A stretch of 64,000 bases of DNA from Saprospiraceae bacterium (GTDB taxonomy: Bacteria; Bacteroidota; Bacteroidia; Chitinophagales; Saprospiraceae). Within the stretch, counting starts at the first letter, position 1, and each line of letters begins with the position of its first letter. A program made the translations under genes and the position numbers. Where the stretch lies: the NCBI GenBank assembly GCA_027080725.1, contig JALWRC010000064.1:101599-165598 (forward strand). The letters are read 5' to 3'. Shown here in pieces: positions 17,575 through 27,500 of this stretch. The notes beneath the pieces were generated by a model. It was not told the origin of the DNA, did no database searches, and was given only the letters and a program-made list of their open reading frames with translations.

Positions 17575-18726
17575 CTATAATGAGTATAATAAATTAGTTA
17601 TACGTATTGCCTCATCGTATAGTTGGGCTAGCCGTTTTCCAATGTATTTGGCAGAAAATCTTTCAATTACTGTTTTACGAATTTCCATAGCTTCAAACTT
17701 GTGGTGGTTAATCATAAGATATTTCATGCCACCTGCAATGCTTTCTTGACTGTTGGGGTCGACAAATATCCCAGAACGATCAGTAACATACTCTTCAAAG
17801 ACTGTAGTATTTGACACCAAGACGGGTAATCCTGCTGCCATCGCTTCAGCTACCACCAATCCGAATGTTTCATGCTCACTCGGAAAAACCAAAAAAACAG
17901 CTTTTTTCATTAGCTTTATGATGTAAGACTTCGGTTGTTGGCCTGCAAGATAAACCCTTTGGCTGATCCCTCGTTCCTTTACAAACTCTTTTATCGCATT
18001 CATTTCTGGTCCGGCACCAATAATGTGCATTTTCCATTCCTTGGCGACATCACCCAAACCGTGAAAAGCTCGAACACATTTTAAAGCGCCTTTGTACGAT
18101 TCTAACCTTCCGACAAACAGAATTACTTTTTCCTTAACAACCGGAGCTCCCGGAACAAACACCCTGGTATCAATAGGGTTATACAATAATTGTACATTCT
18201 TTGGAGATATTCCGGCAGACTCAACTTGCTCCAATAAATTCCGGCTCACAGGATGAAAGAAGGACGAACGTAGTATAGCATAATCAGCCAAGTACTTTAA
18301 AATCGGATTGTTCGATATCTTACTGAATGGGCCGGTATGTTCGGTAATACAAAATGGTATATTCAATCCTTTTAAGGAATGAGCCACCATACTTCCGGGC
18401 ACGGCCGCACCGTGCACATGTACGACATCCATCCTTTCCTTTTGGGAGCGGATTTCTCGTCTCATTAGCTTATATAGTTGGACAAATTTCGTGTAATGCC
18501 CAAATTTACTTCTTCCTCCTTTCAGCATTATCCTAATGACATCAACATTATTAAACTTTTCTCTTATGATATCATTTTCTTTTGCCTTGAAATGATAACT
18601 TAAAACCTTCACATTGCAATAGGGCTTGACCGCTTCAATATAATCCAAAATATAAACCCCACTAATGTCATTTTTTGAGAGAGGGAAAGAAGCCGGAACA
18701 ATGAGTAAATTAATTTTCTCCATCAA
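17575..18726 (-). CDS. Glycosyltransferase family 4 (C)
   Basis: A 383-residue GT4 enzyme. The acceptor domain starts INLLIVPASFPLSKNDISGVY and carries VDVVHVHGAAVPGSM-like text in the middle; the donor domain has VILFVGRLESYKGALKCVRAF, MHIIGAGPEMNAIKEF and VFPSEHETFGLVVAEAMAAGLPVLVSNT, the complete Glu-x7-Glu motif of active retaining GT4 enzymes. The start at 18726 overlaps the preceding nucleotidyltransferase-fold gene by 17 bases; the second ATG at 18723 is equally good. Member of the block-3 operon. Substrates cannot be inferred. Confidence 0.9.
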   Translation of the reverse strand: MMEKINLLIVPASFPLSKNDISGVYILDYIEAVKPYCNVKVLSYHFKAKENDIIREKFNNVDVIRIMLKGGRSKFGHYTKFVQLYKLMRREIRSQKERMDVVHVHGAAVPGSMVAHSLKGLNIPFCITEHTGPFSKISNNPILKYLADYAILRSSFFHPVSRNLLEQVESAGISPKNVQLLYNPIDTRVFVPGAPVVKEKVILFVGRLESYKGALKCVRAFHGLGDVAKEWKMHIIGAGPEMNAIKEFVKERGISQRVYLAGQQPKSYIIKLMKKAVFLVFPSEHETFGLVVAEAMAAGLPVLVSNTTVFEEYVTDRSGIFVDPNSQESIAGGMKYLMINHHKFEAMEIRKTVIERFSAKYIGKRLAQLYDEAIRITNLLYSL

Positions 18727-19708
18727 ATGCTATAGTTTTGAGCGCTTCGTCCAATCGCAAACTTGTACCCAAATTCCCAAAATAAGGCAAATGTATACGG
18801 GAATACTCATTATGCTTTTTCAAGTATGAAAATCGCTCAAATATACGACTTTGTTTGTTTTCAACAATGTCGAATGGAATCCCTACTTCAAATGAATTTA
18901 TCCTGTTCATCAGACTCAGGTATTTTGTACTCAGGTGACTTAAAACTGAGGGCAACCTTAATCCCTTTCTGTAAATATGTAGATTCTCATCTTGAAATAG
19001 TTGAATGTTACGAGCGATACTTATATGGGAAGCTGGCAAATAAAATGACCTGGATTGCAATACATTGCGTATAAAGCCACCCAGAACACTGACAAACTCC
19101 GAAAACCATTTCTTTAGTTGCTCATCTGTAGGAGCTTGATCAAACCACCGGCTTCTCCAGCCTATGAGTTCATGTACCATTTCATAATGCCTGCCCTCCC
19201 CTATCCCAAGCAGCTCCAGATCATATTTCAGCGCGTTAATCTCCAAGAGTAAGGATCGCAATTTTAATACCCCATAATGTAATTGTATCGAAAGAGCAAT
19301 CCAAAGCCGGATAAGGTATTCAAGAGCAATTTGGCCTTTGACCTCATCTGTAAGCAAAGAGTCTTCCGGCAGATAGACTTCCAACTTAGAAGAATAGAGT
19401 ATCTTGTAATTGCTAAATAACGAATAATGCTTACTTAATTTGAGCAGTTCCTCTGTAGTACCGAAAAGCCCGTGTGTCAAAATATTATTCTCAAACTCTG
19501 ACAGCATAGGACGAATATTGAGTGTACAGCTTTGTCCCTCCTCAAAAATAACCATCACATCGAGATCGGATATCCCGGGATGGGACACACTGCCAATCTG
19601 ACAAACGGCAACAGGGCTGCAGCTGTCAACTACCATGCCGGTCAACTTGTCCAGTAAAGCTTCATATGCCTCAGGCGGTATCGGAGTTGGTCGGTTTATG
19701 AATCTCAT
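18710..19708 (-). CDS. Nucleotidyltransferase-fold protein B (DNA-polymerase-beta-like NTase), unknown role
   Basis: A 332-residue cytoplasmic protein. Residues 34-55 read VCQIGSVSHPGISDLDVMVIF, the Gly-Ser ... Asp-x-Asp signature of the polymerase-beta-type nucleotidyltransferase fold, with Gly39-Ser40 and Asp48/Asp50 as metal ligands. The C-terminal 200 residues are mostly helical and match no family I recognise. Its ATG overlaps the TGA of the upstream NTase-fold gene by four bases (ATGA at 19705-19708). Both sit between the flippase and a GT4 gene, so they may modify the glycan or its lipid carrier with a nucleotide-derived group. That role is inference only; a regulatory NTase is the other option. 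The presence of both Asp residues argues against a dead enzyme. Confidence 0.65.
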   Translation of the reverse strand: MRFINRPTPIPPEAYEALLDKLTGMVVDSCSPVAVCQIGSVSHPGISDLDVMVIFEEGQSCTLNIRPMLSEFENNILTHGLFGTTEELLKLSKHYSLFSNYKILYSSKLEVYLPEDSLLTDEVKGQIALEYLIRLWIALSIQLHYGVLKLRSLLLEINALKYDLELLGIGEGRHYEMVHELIGWRSRWFDQAPTDEQLKKWFSEFVSVLGGFIRNVLQSRSFYLPASHISIARNIQLFQDENLHIYRKGLRLPSVLSHLSTKYLSLMNRINSFEVGIPFDIVENKQSRIFERFSYLKKHNEYSRIHLPYFGNLGTSLRLDEALKTIAFDGEN

Positions 19709-20541
19709 TTGTTAAGATTATCTTTCATTCGGCTCAATAGCATGCCTAGGCTATTATAAAAATCATTGCCTATTCTTTGTTCTACCTCATCCGGTATTTT
19801 TGGTGTAACATACCTCACCGCCCATTTGCGCAGGAATTTGCCCGGCCTATGTAATACATAGCGCTGAAAGGAATTCAACTCATAACACCACCCCTCCCGG
19901 ATCGCCGAAGCTACTGCCATAACATGCCATTCTTCTTCGCTAAATAGTGGACGGATTTTCTCAAAGCTATACTTCTTAAAGATAGCCTCATTGTATTTAG
20001 CGGCATAGAACAAGCTAGGCAACAACATAATCTCACTGAGGAAACTCTTGAGTTGATAGATGTTTTTCGGGTACCATTTCATACCAACTCTCCTCTGCAA
20101 TGCTGCATACATGCGATCAAAAGAAGGACGGTAATCGACCGGATGGTTGACGACAACAGGAAGCCGGATGGGATTGTCCGGATAAATGGATTTGGAATGT
20201 CGCAAAACTTCCACAGGCAGGTAAAGCTCATCGTAATCTGCCAATTGACTTTCGGCAATAACAAACCACCCGTGATGTTGCAAAGGGTCAAATCTGTATA
20301 TCCTACGCATCGAGGCACGGAGGAAAGCCTTGAGTTGCTTGCTTCCTGTGTACTTATCTTTGACTATCAAAAGACCGTCAAAATCGCTGTAAGGAACAAT
20401 TTCGCCCGTCGACACACTTCCATGAACAAGGATATATGTAAATAGCTCTTCATGTGAAGTGATTAAATCTCTTAGCTCCGTCAAAAGCGGAAGAGGCACT
20501 TGAATAGCCGGTATGTCAATATCAAAATATTTTGTGGTCAT
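19705..20541 (-). CDS. Nucleotidyltransferase-fold protein A (DNA-polymerase-beta-like NTase), unknown role
   Basis: A 278-residue protein from the ATG at 20541, chosen because it lies 4 bases past the flippase stop and gives MTTKYFDIDIPAIQV; the longer frame to 20589 would run into the flippase gene. Residues 37-60 read YILVHGSVSTGEIVPYSDFDG, the NTase signature with Gly41-Ser42 and Asp53/Asp55. A downstream stretch RFDPLQHHGWFVI could supply a third acidic ligand. The C-terminal half is helical, with many aromatic residues (KWYPKNIYQLKSFLSE). It is distantly similar in layout to the next gene, which suggests a tandem duplication or a two-protein complex. Its role in glycan synthesis is not known. 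Confidence 0.65.
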   Translation of the reverse strand: MTTKYFDIDIPAIQVPLPLLTELRDLITSHEELFTYILVHGSVSTGEIVPYSDFDGLLIVKDKYTGSKQLKAFLRASMRRIYRFDPLQHHGWFVIAESQLADYDELYLPVEVLRHSKSIYPDNPIRLPVVVNHPVDYRPSFDRMYAALQRRVGMKWYPKNIYQLKSFLSEIMLLPSLFYAAKYNEAIFKKYSFEKIRPLFSEEEWHVMAVASAIREGWCYELNSFQRYVLHRPGKFLRKWAVRYVTPKIPDEVEQRIGNDFYNSLGMLLSRMKDNLNK

Positions 20542-20545
20542 GGCA

Positions 20546-21988
20546 TTAGTGCTCCTTAAGAATTGTACGATTAAACAACACCTTAACAATATCCATTATG
20601 ATAGATTTATGAAACAGCAGGCTTATTCCCAAAGAGATAATTGACATGAGAACAAATTGCGCCATGCCACCACTTATGGACATTTGAGAGCTGCTCAATG
20701 CATTATAAACGACAAACAAAATCACCATGTTTGTTATTGGCCCAACAAATATCTTCACCAAATCAAATATATCAAATGGGAGAAAGCGATAAACAAAAAT
20801 AAATGTAACAATTAGAGATAGCGCTTTGGCAAATATTAGTGCATATGCCACCCCAATCAGACCATAATGGCTTCCTCCAAGTATAGCCAGTATAGTAAAC
20901 ATGCTGCGAATAATCGATAAATAAACCGAAATCTCAGGTTTTCCAATAGACGGAAAAACAATAGCCCCTAGTTGGCCGACAGATTGAATCGCACCAGCAA
21001 AACTCAGTATTTTAATAACGGGAACAGCATCTCCCCATTGTTCGCCAAAGACAGTTGGAATTAACCAGTCAGCATTGAGGGCCAACAAGGTCATCATTGG
21101 AAACGCGACGATTGCAATGAGCTGACTCGATCTAAAATAAGTACTTAGCAATCTGGAATTATCATTTTTGAGAGAAGACAACGCAGGGAAAAGCATATTG
21201 CTAAAAATGTAAGATATCCGTTTGACCGGGGTGTACATGATGTTGTAGGCAAAGGAATAATAGCCAAGTTGCTGGGGCCTAAAAATCTTACCAAGGATAA
21301 GATAATCTATGTTTCTTTCGACATACAAAACGGAGTTGGAAGCCTTAAACTTAACCGAGTACCATATAGGCGATTTAATGTCTACCCAATTGAAGTAAAA
21401 CAGAGGCCTCCACGAGGAGTGATACAAGATTAAAAACATCTTAATCACAATGGAAGAAAGTGATTGCACGACCAACGCATAGACTCCAAAATGAAGAAAA
21501 GCGGCCAGTACACCAAGCAAGCTACCTATGATAGTGGAGCTTAGGTTTAAGATAGCAAGAAGTTTGAACTCTAAGTTCCGCTCAAGCAACTTATAGTTAA
21601 TCATAAAAAATGGACTAACCAAAATCCCAAGCGCCGACCAGCGCACAATACCGGTTAAAGATGGAGTGTTATAAAATCCGGCAGCGAGGGGAGCTGTCAA
21701 CACGATGACAAGAAAGGTCACTACGGAAAATAGAAAATTCATCCAATAAATTGAAGAAGTTTGTCTTTGGTCTAGCTCTTTATAATAAATGACTGCAGAA
21801 CCAAACCCAACAGCGCTAAAAAGAGAGATAAAACCGATATAGGTGCCTGACAACGCAATCACTCCAAAGTCCTCCGGGTGAAGCAACCGGGCAAGGACAA
21901 TATTGATAATAATAGCAAATACTTGTCCAAGCACATTGGTCCCAGCCAGATAAGCACCTCCTATTACTAATTTTGTCTTTAGTGTCAC
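20546..21988 (-). CDS. Wzx-like oligosaccharide flippase (PST/MATE-type)
   Basis: A 480-residue inner-membrane protein with about 14 helices, which flips lipid-linked repeat units. It starts LVIGGAYLAGTNVLGQVFAIIINIVLARLLHPEDFG, the standard Wzx/RfbX entry, followed by VIALSGTYIGFISLFSAVGFGSAVIYY. The region near residue 230-290 (YLILGKIFRPQQLGYYSFAYNIMYTPVKRIS) is the family's conserved middle. The C-terminus has several further helices and a short basic tail. It lies between GT4 (D) and NTase A, with 24 and 4 base gaps. Family assignment is certain; the substrate is unknown. Confidence 0.92.
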   Translation of the reverse strand: MTLKTKLVIGGAYLAGTNVLGQVFAIIINIVLARLLHPEDFGVIALSGTYIGFISLFSAVGFGSAVIYYKELDQRQTSSIYWMNFLFSVVTFLVIVLTAPLAAGFYNTPSLTGIVRWSALGILVSPFFMINYKLLERNLEFKLLAILNLSSTIIGSLLGVLAAFLHFGVYALVVQSLSSIVIKMFLILYHSSWRPLFYFNWVDIKSPIWYSVKFKASNSVLYVERNIDYLILGKIFRPQQLGYYSFAYNIMYTPVKRISYIFSNMLFPALSSLKNDNSRLLSTYFRSSQLIAIVAFPMMTLLALNADWLIPTVFGEQWGDAVPVIKILSFAGAIQSVGQLGAIVFPSIGKPEISVYLSIIRSMFTILAILGGSHYGLIGVAYALIFAKALSLIVTFIFVYRFLPFDIFDLVKIFVGPITNMVILFVVYNALSSSQMSISGGMAQFVLMSIISLGISLLFHKSIIMDIVKVLFNRTILKEH

Positions 21989-22012
21989 TCTTATGCTATT
22001 TAAAGCTATTTA

Positions 22013-23230
22013 TTAATCCGGCATTGTTTTGCAAAACTGCTTCTCCAATGCTACAATAATGCTTTCACCATAGTTTTGGTAGGTCAAATTAGAGATAAAT
22101 TGGCGTGCGGACTTGGCCTTTTCTACCGCAGAATGATAATTCTCAAAGATATCAAGAATTTTCTTTTTCAACAAGCCGGGACTATCCGGGGGGACGTAAT
22201 ATACCAAATCATCCGAGAAATAGAGACGCAAATTGGGCATATCCGACAAAATCACAGGATTATCACTAGCCAAATAAATTCCCATTTTACCGGGCAACAA
22301 TTGATACATGTAGTGCTCTGTTGCGGGATAGTAAGACAACAATATATCTGCAGCTTTGACGTATTTATAGTAATTCTCCAAGGTTTGGAATCCAAAGAGA
22401 TAAACATTCTCACAATCCTTGATCTTCGATTGATAATATTCTAATGCATGTGGACTTGCCCCTACTATGTAATAATCGATATGAGGTGTATTTCTTGCGA
22501 CCTCACTCATATATTGAATCTCCCGGGATCCTTTAAACACCTTACCCGCGTACAAAACTATTTTTCGACCCAATGGGATTGACAGCTGTTGCCTGATTGT
22601 ACTTTTACCCGTCTTTACCAGCCTTTCGAATGCTTGTACCTGAGTGAATAGCGGAGAATTATAAAAATCGCTCAAGGGTCTTTGGGTGATTTTTAATATG
22701 AAATAGTTGACAAAATGGCTGTGACTTATAAAAAAATCAACATTCCGGACGAGAAATCGATGCAATAGAGAGTTCTTAATATTGATTATTTCAAAAACAA
22801 GGGGCGACTTTACAATCCCTATTTTTTTAAGAAAAATAACAGGCACTGTTGAGATGAAGCACTTAGAGTATATGATGTTTCTATTATCTCTGTAGTTTTT
22901 CCTGTTTGCAATAAAGTATTGAAATATGAAGAGCAATTTGAAGAGCAACAACTTAACCGGATGCACGTTTCCATCATCCCGTTCTAATAAGCTGTATGGG
23001 GATTCTACGATTTCAAATGCTCTTTCATCAATATTATAAAGAGAGAACAGAGACTTCATATCTTTGGGATTTCCCTTTCTTTCAACCCGTGGGGTAAGCA
23101 GTCTCACTTCGACATTTTGCCGGCTAAACGCTTCACAGGACTTCATTACATGAACAGCATCTGACCTGTTTTTACGCATATCTCGTGGAGAGATAAAGGT
23201 TATTGATGTGATATGTTGCCCTTTTATCAT
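22013..23230 (-). CDS. Glycosyltransferase family 4 (D)
   Basis: A 405-residue GT-B glycosyltransferase. The N-terminal acceptor domain holds ITFISPRDMRKNRSDAVHVMKSCEAF, and the donor domain holds IVLYAGKVFKGSREIQYMSEVA, DYYIVGASPHALEYYQSKI and a variant end motif, DILLSYYPATEHYMYQLLPGKMGIYLASDNPVILSD, in which the usual Glu-x7-Glu is replaced by a Leu-Pro-Gly-Lys-Met type sequence seen in several GT4 subfamilies. It follows the aminotransferase after six bases. Glycosyltransferase class is fairly sure; whether it is fully active cannot be told. Confidence 0.8.
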   Translation of the reverse strand: MIKGQHITSITFISPRDMRKNRSDAVHVMKSCEAFSRQNVEVRLLTPRVERKGNPKDMKSLFSLYNIDERAFEIVESPYSLLERDDGNVHPVKLLLFKLLFIFQYFIANRKNYRDNRNIIYSKCFISTVPVIFLKKIGIVKSPLVFEIINIKNSLLHRFLVRNVDFFISHSHFVNYFILKITQRPLSDFYNSPLFTQVQAFERLVKTGKSTIRQQLSIPLGRKIVLYAGKVFKGSREIQYMSEVARNTPHIDYYIVGASPHALEYYQSKIKDCENVYLFGFQTLENYYKYVKAADILLSYYPATEHYMYQLLPGKMGIYLASDNPVILSDMPNLRLYFSDDLVYYVPPDSPGLLKKKILDIFENYHSAVEKAKSARQFISNLTYQNYGESIIVALEKQFCKTMPD

Positions 23231-23236
23231 TAACGT

Positions 23237-24373
23237 TTAAGATTTTTTGTTAGAGAAATCAGCAATCAAATTGCATATCTCAATAATCAAATGATCTTCC
23301 AATTCATAATACATTGGCAGGCATATCACCTTTCTCGAAATGTCGTATGCGATTGGTAAGTTACCGGTGGATGACGAAGGCAACTGATTGTATGGTTCAA
23401 ATTCACTAATAAGTGGGTAGAAGTACCTGCGCCCAAATATATTCTTCTGTTGCAGGTAATAATAAAGCGCATCCCTTTCTTTGCCATAGACTGCACTTTC
23501 GACTAAAATGGGAAAATATCCATAATTGTATTGGACATTCTCTAAATCCTCATAACACCGAATGCCGGCAACATCTTTGAGCAGAGATTTATACAAAAGG
23601 GTTTTTTGCTTTCGATTAGCGATTTGTTGATCGATAGTTTCTAACTGTAAGAGTCCATAAGCGGCTTGTAATTCATTCATTTTGGCATTGATTCCCGGTC
23701 GCAAAACACGTACTTCATTCACAAAGCCAAAATTCCTTAACTGGCTCAATTTATTCTTCATCTCAGCTGTTCTACAAACGACAGCTCCACCTTCTATGGT
23801 ATTATATACTTTAGTGGCATGAAAACTCAATATAGACAAATCCCCTTCTAGTAAAACAGATTGACCCCCTTGTTTGACCCCAAATGCATGAGCCGCATCA
23901 TAGATAACTTTTAAACCATGCTTTTGGGCAATTCTCTGAATCTGAGCTGCCTTACAAGGCCGACCATAAACATGGACCGGGAGAATAGCAGTGGTTTTTT
24001 CAGTAATAGCTTCTTCTATTTTACCGGGGTCCAAACAAAAAGTATCCGGGTCAATATCAACAAATATTGGTTTGATATTATTCCACCATAAGGCATGAGA
24101 TGTAGCGACAAAACTATAAGGAGTAGTGATAACTTCTCCCTCAATATTTAATGCATGCAATGCCGCTATCAAGGCTAAGGTGCCATTGGAATATAAGGAT
24201 ATATGTGGCACTTCGAGATAGTCGGCTAACTTATTTTCCAAAGTGGTCACAAAAGGGCCATTGTTAGTCAGCACCTTGGTTGACCATATCTCTTTGAGCA
24301 AATGATTAAAAGAATCCAAAGGTGGCATATGCGGTCTTGTAACAAACACCTTTGAATTTTTCTTTGATTGCAT
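23237..24373 (-). CDS. DegT/DnrJ/EryC1/StrS-family sugar aminotransferase
   Basis: A 378-residue PLP-dependent aminotransferase that makes an amino sugar from a keto-sugar nucleotide. Visible motifs are VTRPHMPPLDSFNHLLKEIW at the start, NNGPFVTTLENKLADYL, the PLP-ring region VIYDAAHAFGV, and the Schiff-base lysine in LSFHATKVYNTIEGGAVV near residue 187. The C-terminus has CLPMYYELEDH, the family's small-domain end. It is the first gene of the block-3 operon, six bases before GT4 (D), with a promoter element at 24401-24408. The amino sugar it makes is not determined by sequence. Confidence 0.92.
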   Translation of the reverse strand: MQSKKNSKVFVTRPHMPPLDSFNHLLKEIWSTKVLTNNGPFVTTLENKLADYLEVPHISLYSNGTLALIAALHALNIEGEVITTPYSFVATSHALWWNNIKPIFVDIDPDTFCLDPGKIEEAITEKTTAILPVHVYGRPCKAAQIQRIAQKHGLKVIYDAAHAFGVKQGGQSVLLEGDLSILSFHATKVYNTIEGGAVVCRTAEMKNKLSQLRNFGFVNEVRVLRPGINAKMNELQAAYGLLQLETIDQQIANRKQKTLLYKSLLKDVAGIRCYEDLENVQYNYGYFPILVESAVYGKERDALYYYLQQKNIFGRRYFYPLISEFEPYNQLPSSSTGNLPIAYDISRKVICLPMYYELEDHLIIEICNLIADFSNKKS

Positions 24374-24400
24374 TTAAATTGTTGAATTAGCACAAAAAAA

Positions 24401-24408
24401 CAAATGTA
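24401..24408 (-). promoter_or_regulatory. Candidate -7 element (TACATTTG) for the glycan operon (block 3)
   Basis: TAnnTTTG match on the minus strand, 27 bases upstream of the aminotransferase ATG at 24373. No good -33 TTTG at normal spacing. It sits between that gene and the terminator of the giant HYR gene. Confidence 0.45.
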
Positions 24409-24489
24409 TTGACTTGCAATTCTATGTGGATAAAGTGCAAAATTGATGCTTTTATGTTACTTAACTCTTCTTTCTATTAAAGATTTTAC

Positions 24490-24524
24490 AAAAAAGAGCG
24501 GCTGGAAAAGCCGCTCTTTTTTTG
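24490..24524 (-). terminator. Hairpin terminator (bidirectional) downstream of the giant HYR gene
   Basis: Perfect 9-bp stem AGAGCGGCT (24495-24503) / AGCCGCTCT (24509-24517) with a 5-base GGAAA loop. It is flanked by an A tract on the left and a T tract on the right, so it can end transcription in both directions. It lies 37 bases past the stop of the giant gene and so ends that transcript before the aminotransferase operon. Confidence 0.9.
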
Positions 24525-24560
24525 TAATAACTCATCACAACTCTTCCTAAGAAGAATTAT

Positions 24561-27500
24561 TTACTTAATCAAAATCATTTTCTTGGTTGCGGTGTAGTCT
24601 TCGGAGTCGAGTTGATAATAAATAACTCGTCCTTTTTCGCCCAAGTCTTTAGAGGCCACGACCAATTTATTTTCACCTTGCTGACCATCTATGATTACCT
24701 TCTTGATGATTTTTCCATTATCCGTGTAGAACGTCAGTTGAACATTCATATCTTCCGGCAAATCAAAGCGGATCTCCGTCTCCTCCTTAAATGGGTTCGG
24801 ACTGTTCTGATATAAGCGGAAAGGAAGTGCTTTGGCAATTGCACTACTTTCATAGCGTAGTGCTATTTCGTAATCACGACCTTTAGCATCATATCCTTCA
24901 GCAGAGGTTACTGCAGAACTTATCTTCAACAGTGGATTCTTAACCTGCTCCTTGCCTGTGAATACCAAGGTAAACAGCACCTCTTCTCCCTTAAGAGTGA
25001 CCGGATTATCCAAAATGTTCCAACTAAATGTCAAAACGCCTTGTTCTGCCATTTGTGCATTGTAGTTGCTTGGGTCTATCTTTAACTTGCCAGGCTGCAT
25101 CTCAACAAAATCCATTTGTTGTGGATCGAACTCCATGCTGTACTGCATGCCTACCATTTCATTAAAGTTGGCAGCCGTAACATCGATGGAGACCCGTTTG
25201 CCCGGTTGTAGCTCGACATCGTCCACTCTTAACTGTAGTGTTTTATCCGTACGCACTTTGGTCTTGCCGGTAAGGTTTGCTCTAGCATCGCCTGAGACAT
25301 CCCCAATCTTGACTCCCCGGAAGTTGGCATCCAATTCTGCCTCAATAAGAGACTGGATCGGCAACCGTTCCGGATACCCCCAAGGCGTATGATAATCTGT
25401 AAACATATGTCCCTTCGGCATAAATCTCCAGGAGGTTTGCTTCCACTTATCCAAGTTCTTAATCTTGCCGAGTATCAGCTTACGTATTACTAAAATATCC
25501 GCTGTAGATACTTTTTCATTATTTGTAGCATCTGCCGCTATGTACTGATAGGCATCTGTAAAGTCCTTTTTGCCAAGAAGATGTAATTGGATAGCTACCA
25601 AATCCCGTGTATTTACTCCATTGAGCCAATCTTCATTCTTAAAGATGTCGATATACTCAGCGTTTTGTGGTACAGGTATGATAAACTTCCCGCCACTCTT
25701 CTTTGTCTTAAGTACAGCTCCATTCTGGTCTTCGAGTCGCACAAGTACCGAACCCAGTACTTCGTCTTTTCGATCTACGACGATACCCGCCAGATTGGTT
25801 GTATTGCCACAAGCATTGTTGTTGTCCTGAACAATTATCGTGGTCACACAGAAATCTGTATTTCCAGCCTCATCTTCTACCCACAACTCCACCTCAATAC
25901 TCACTTCTTCTTTTGCTCCATGCGCTGTAAAGGTATCGCAAGTTACGGTGTAACCTGTCCAGCTTGGATCTCCATTGAAATAAAGCTTCAATGCAGATGT
26001 GTCTGAACAATTGTCATAACTGCCCGCATCCAAGTCCGTAGCCCAAACGGTTATACTACCACTTGAAGGCATAATGACGGTTACCGCACCATCCTCACAA
26101 TATGGGGTTGGCTTCTTGCAGTCCTTCACTTCGAAGAGCAAGTTGCATACGCCGACGTTGCCGCAGCCATCCTCTACATAGTATTGAAGCATATGCTCCC
26201 CTACAGGATAGGTGCCACTGGCAGAGCTCGGGTCTAACTCATTATCTGCCCATGGATTGAAATAGTCGACCGCTTGCTGACCCGCCAATGCTCGTCCGAC
26301 AAATACATCATATGTGCCATACTTACCAGACCGGTCATTGTAGAGGTCAATCTTATAGTCGAAGTACAACTTATCGGTTGGTGTACACTCGTCCGTAGCG
26401 CTAACATTGAGATCTATATGACCTACGCAATAACGCTGACCATTGATGACTGTATCCCGATAGGTATCCGGCTCGCAATCCGCGTGGCTGCAAGTCACTA
26501 CAGGTGATATTTTATCTCTCACCAGAATAATCTGACGGAAATGCCATTCTCCCGGATGCGGATGCGTGTAATATCCCGTTGTATTGCCGGTGGTCGGCAC
26601 CTTGTCCGGATCCCACTGACACCAGTCTATGACACTCCAATCCCGAATAACCTTAAAGCATGCATCTCGCGTTATCGTGATGGTATCGTCTTTGTAATCG
26701 ATTGCGATACTGCTACACTGGTCATCCTTACCATTGACTATGACTGGTTTGCCCAGTTGTGGGTTAGAAGGATCAAGGTCCGCTCCGCAACCATCCAGTG
26801 TAATGGTCTCATTGCAGCCATTGGGCCATTCGATATCATCCGTATTGGAGGTGCATACTACAGGATCGATGTAGAACGGATCACAATTAACAACCCATAT
26901 CTGTTGCTTATCTTGATAGCGTACACCATCGACCGTTACCGTGATAGTCCGGGTAATCACCCCTTGACCGCATTCCCGTCCATCGTTTACAGTAATCGTA
27001 GGCGATATTCCACATGTCTTGGATACAAATCCATCCCATCCCCATACCAAGCTATACTTGTTCTCCGGATGTGTTGGATTGTAGTACTTGTTGGCAAAGA
27101 AACATGCCTTTTCGGAAACTGCAGGAATTGGAACAAACTGAGGTGCCTTACCGTGTGGGAACCACTTCAGGTAATGCTGGTCTATATCTTCACACCAGCG
27201 TGGGCATACCACATCCGTCGTCTTCAGTTTTTCTCTAAGATTCTTGTCCGTCACTACCCTACCGAATGTAGGATTGTTTGGATCCGTCAGAGCCTCTTCG
27301 CTGTCATCAAACCAGAACGAGCAGCTTACCACTACATCATCCGGAGCATGTACGATCGGAAGGGCTTTATTCTGTACTTCTACTTCAACCATACAATCTG
27401 AGAAGTGGCCTTTGAGCCGGCCTCGTTCCATCGTGCTCGGTGAGATAGGACCAGGTCCCGGATCCACGTCAAAGACTCTAAACACTACCATAACATTTTG

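Noticed and set aside
1..24400. Genomic island or mobile element around the glycan locus
   Set aside because: No integrase, transposase, tRNA or flanking direct repeats are seen; variable AT content is usual for such loci.
26541..27401. Long plus-strand frame of 286 codons opposite the giant HYR gene
   Set aside because: It is the antisense of a well-supported coding region with repeated Cys-rich modules; many similar antisense frames occur across 25-43 kb because of the biased codon use.
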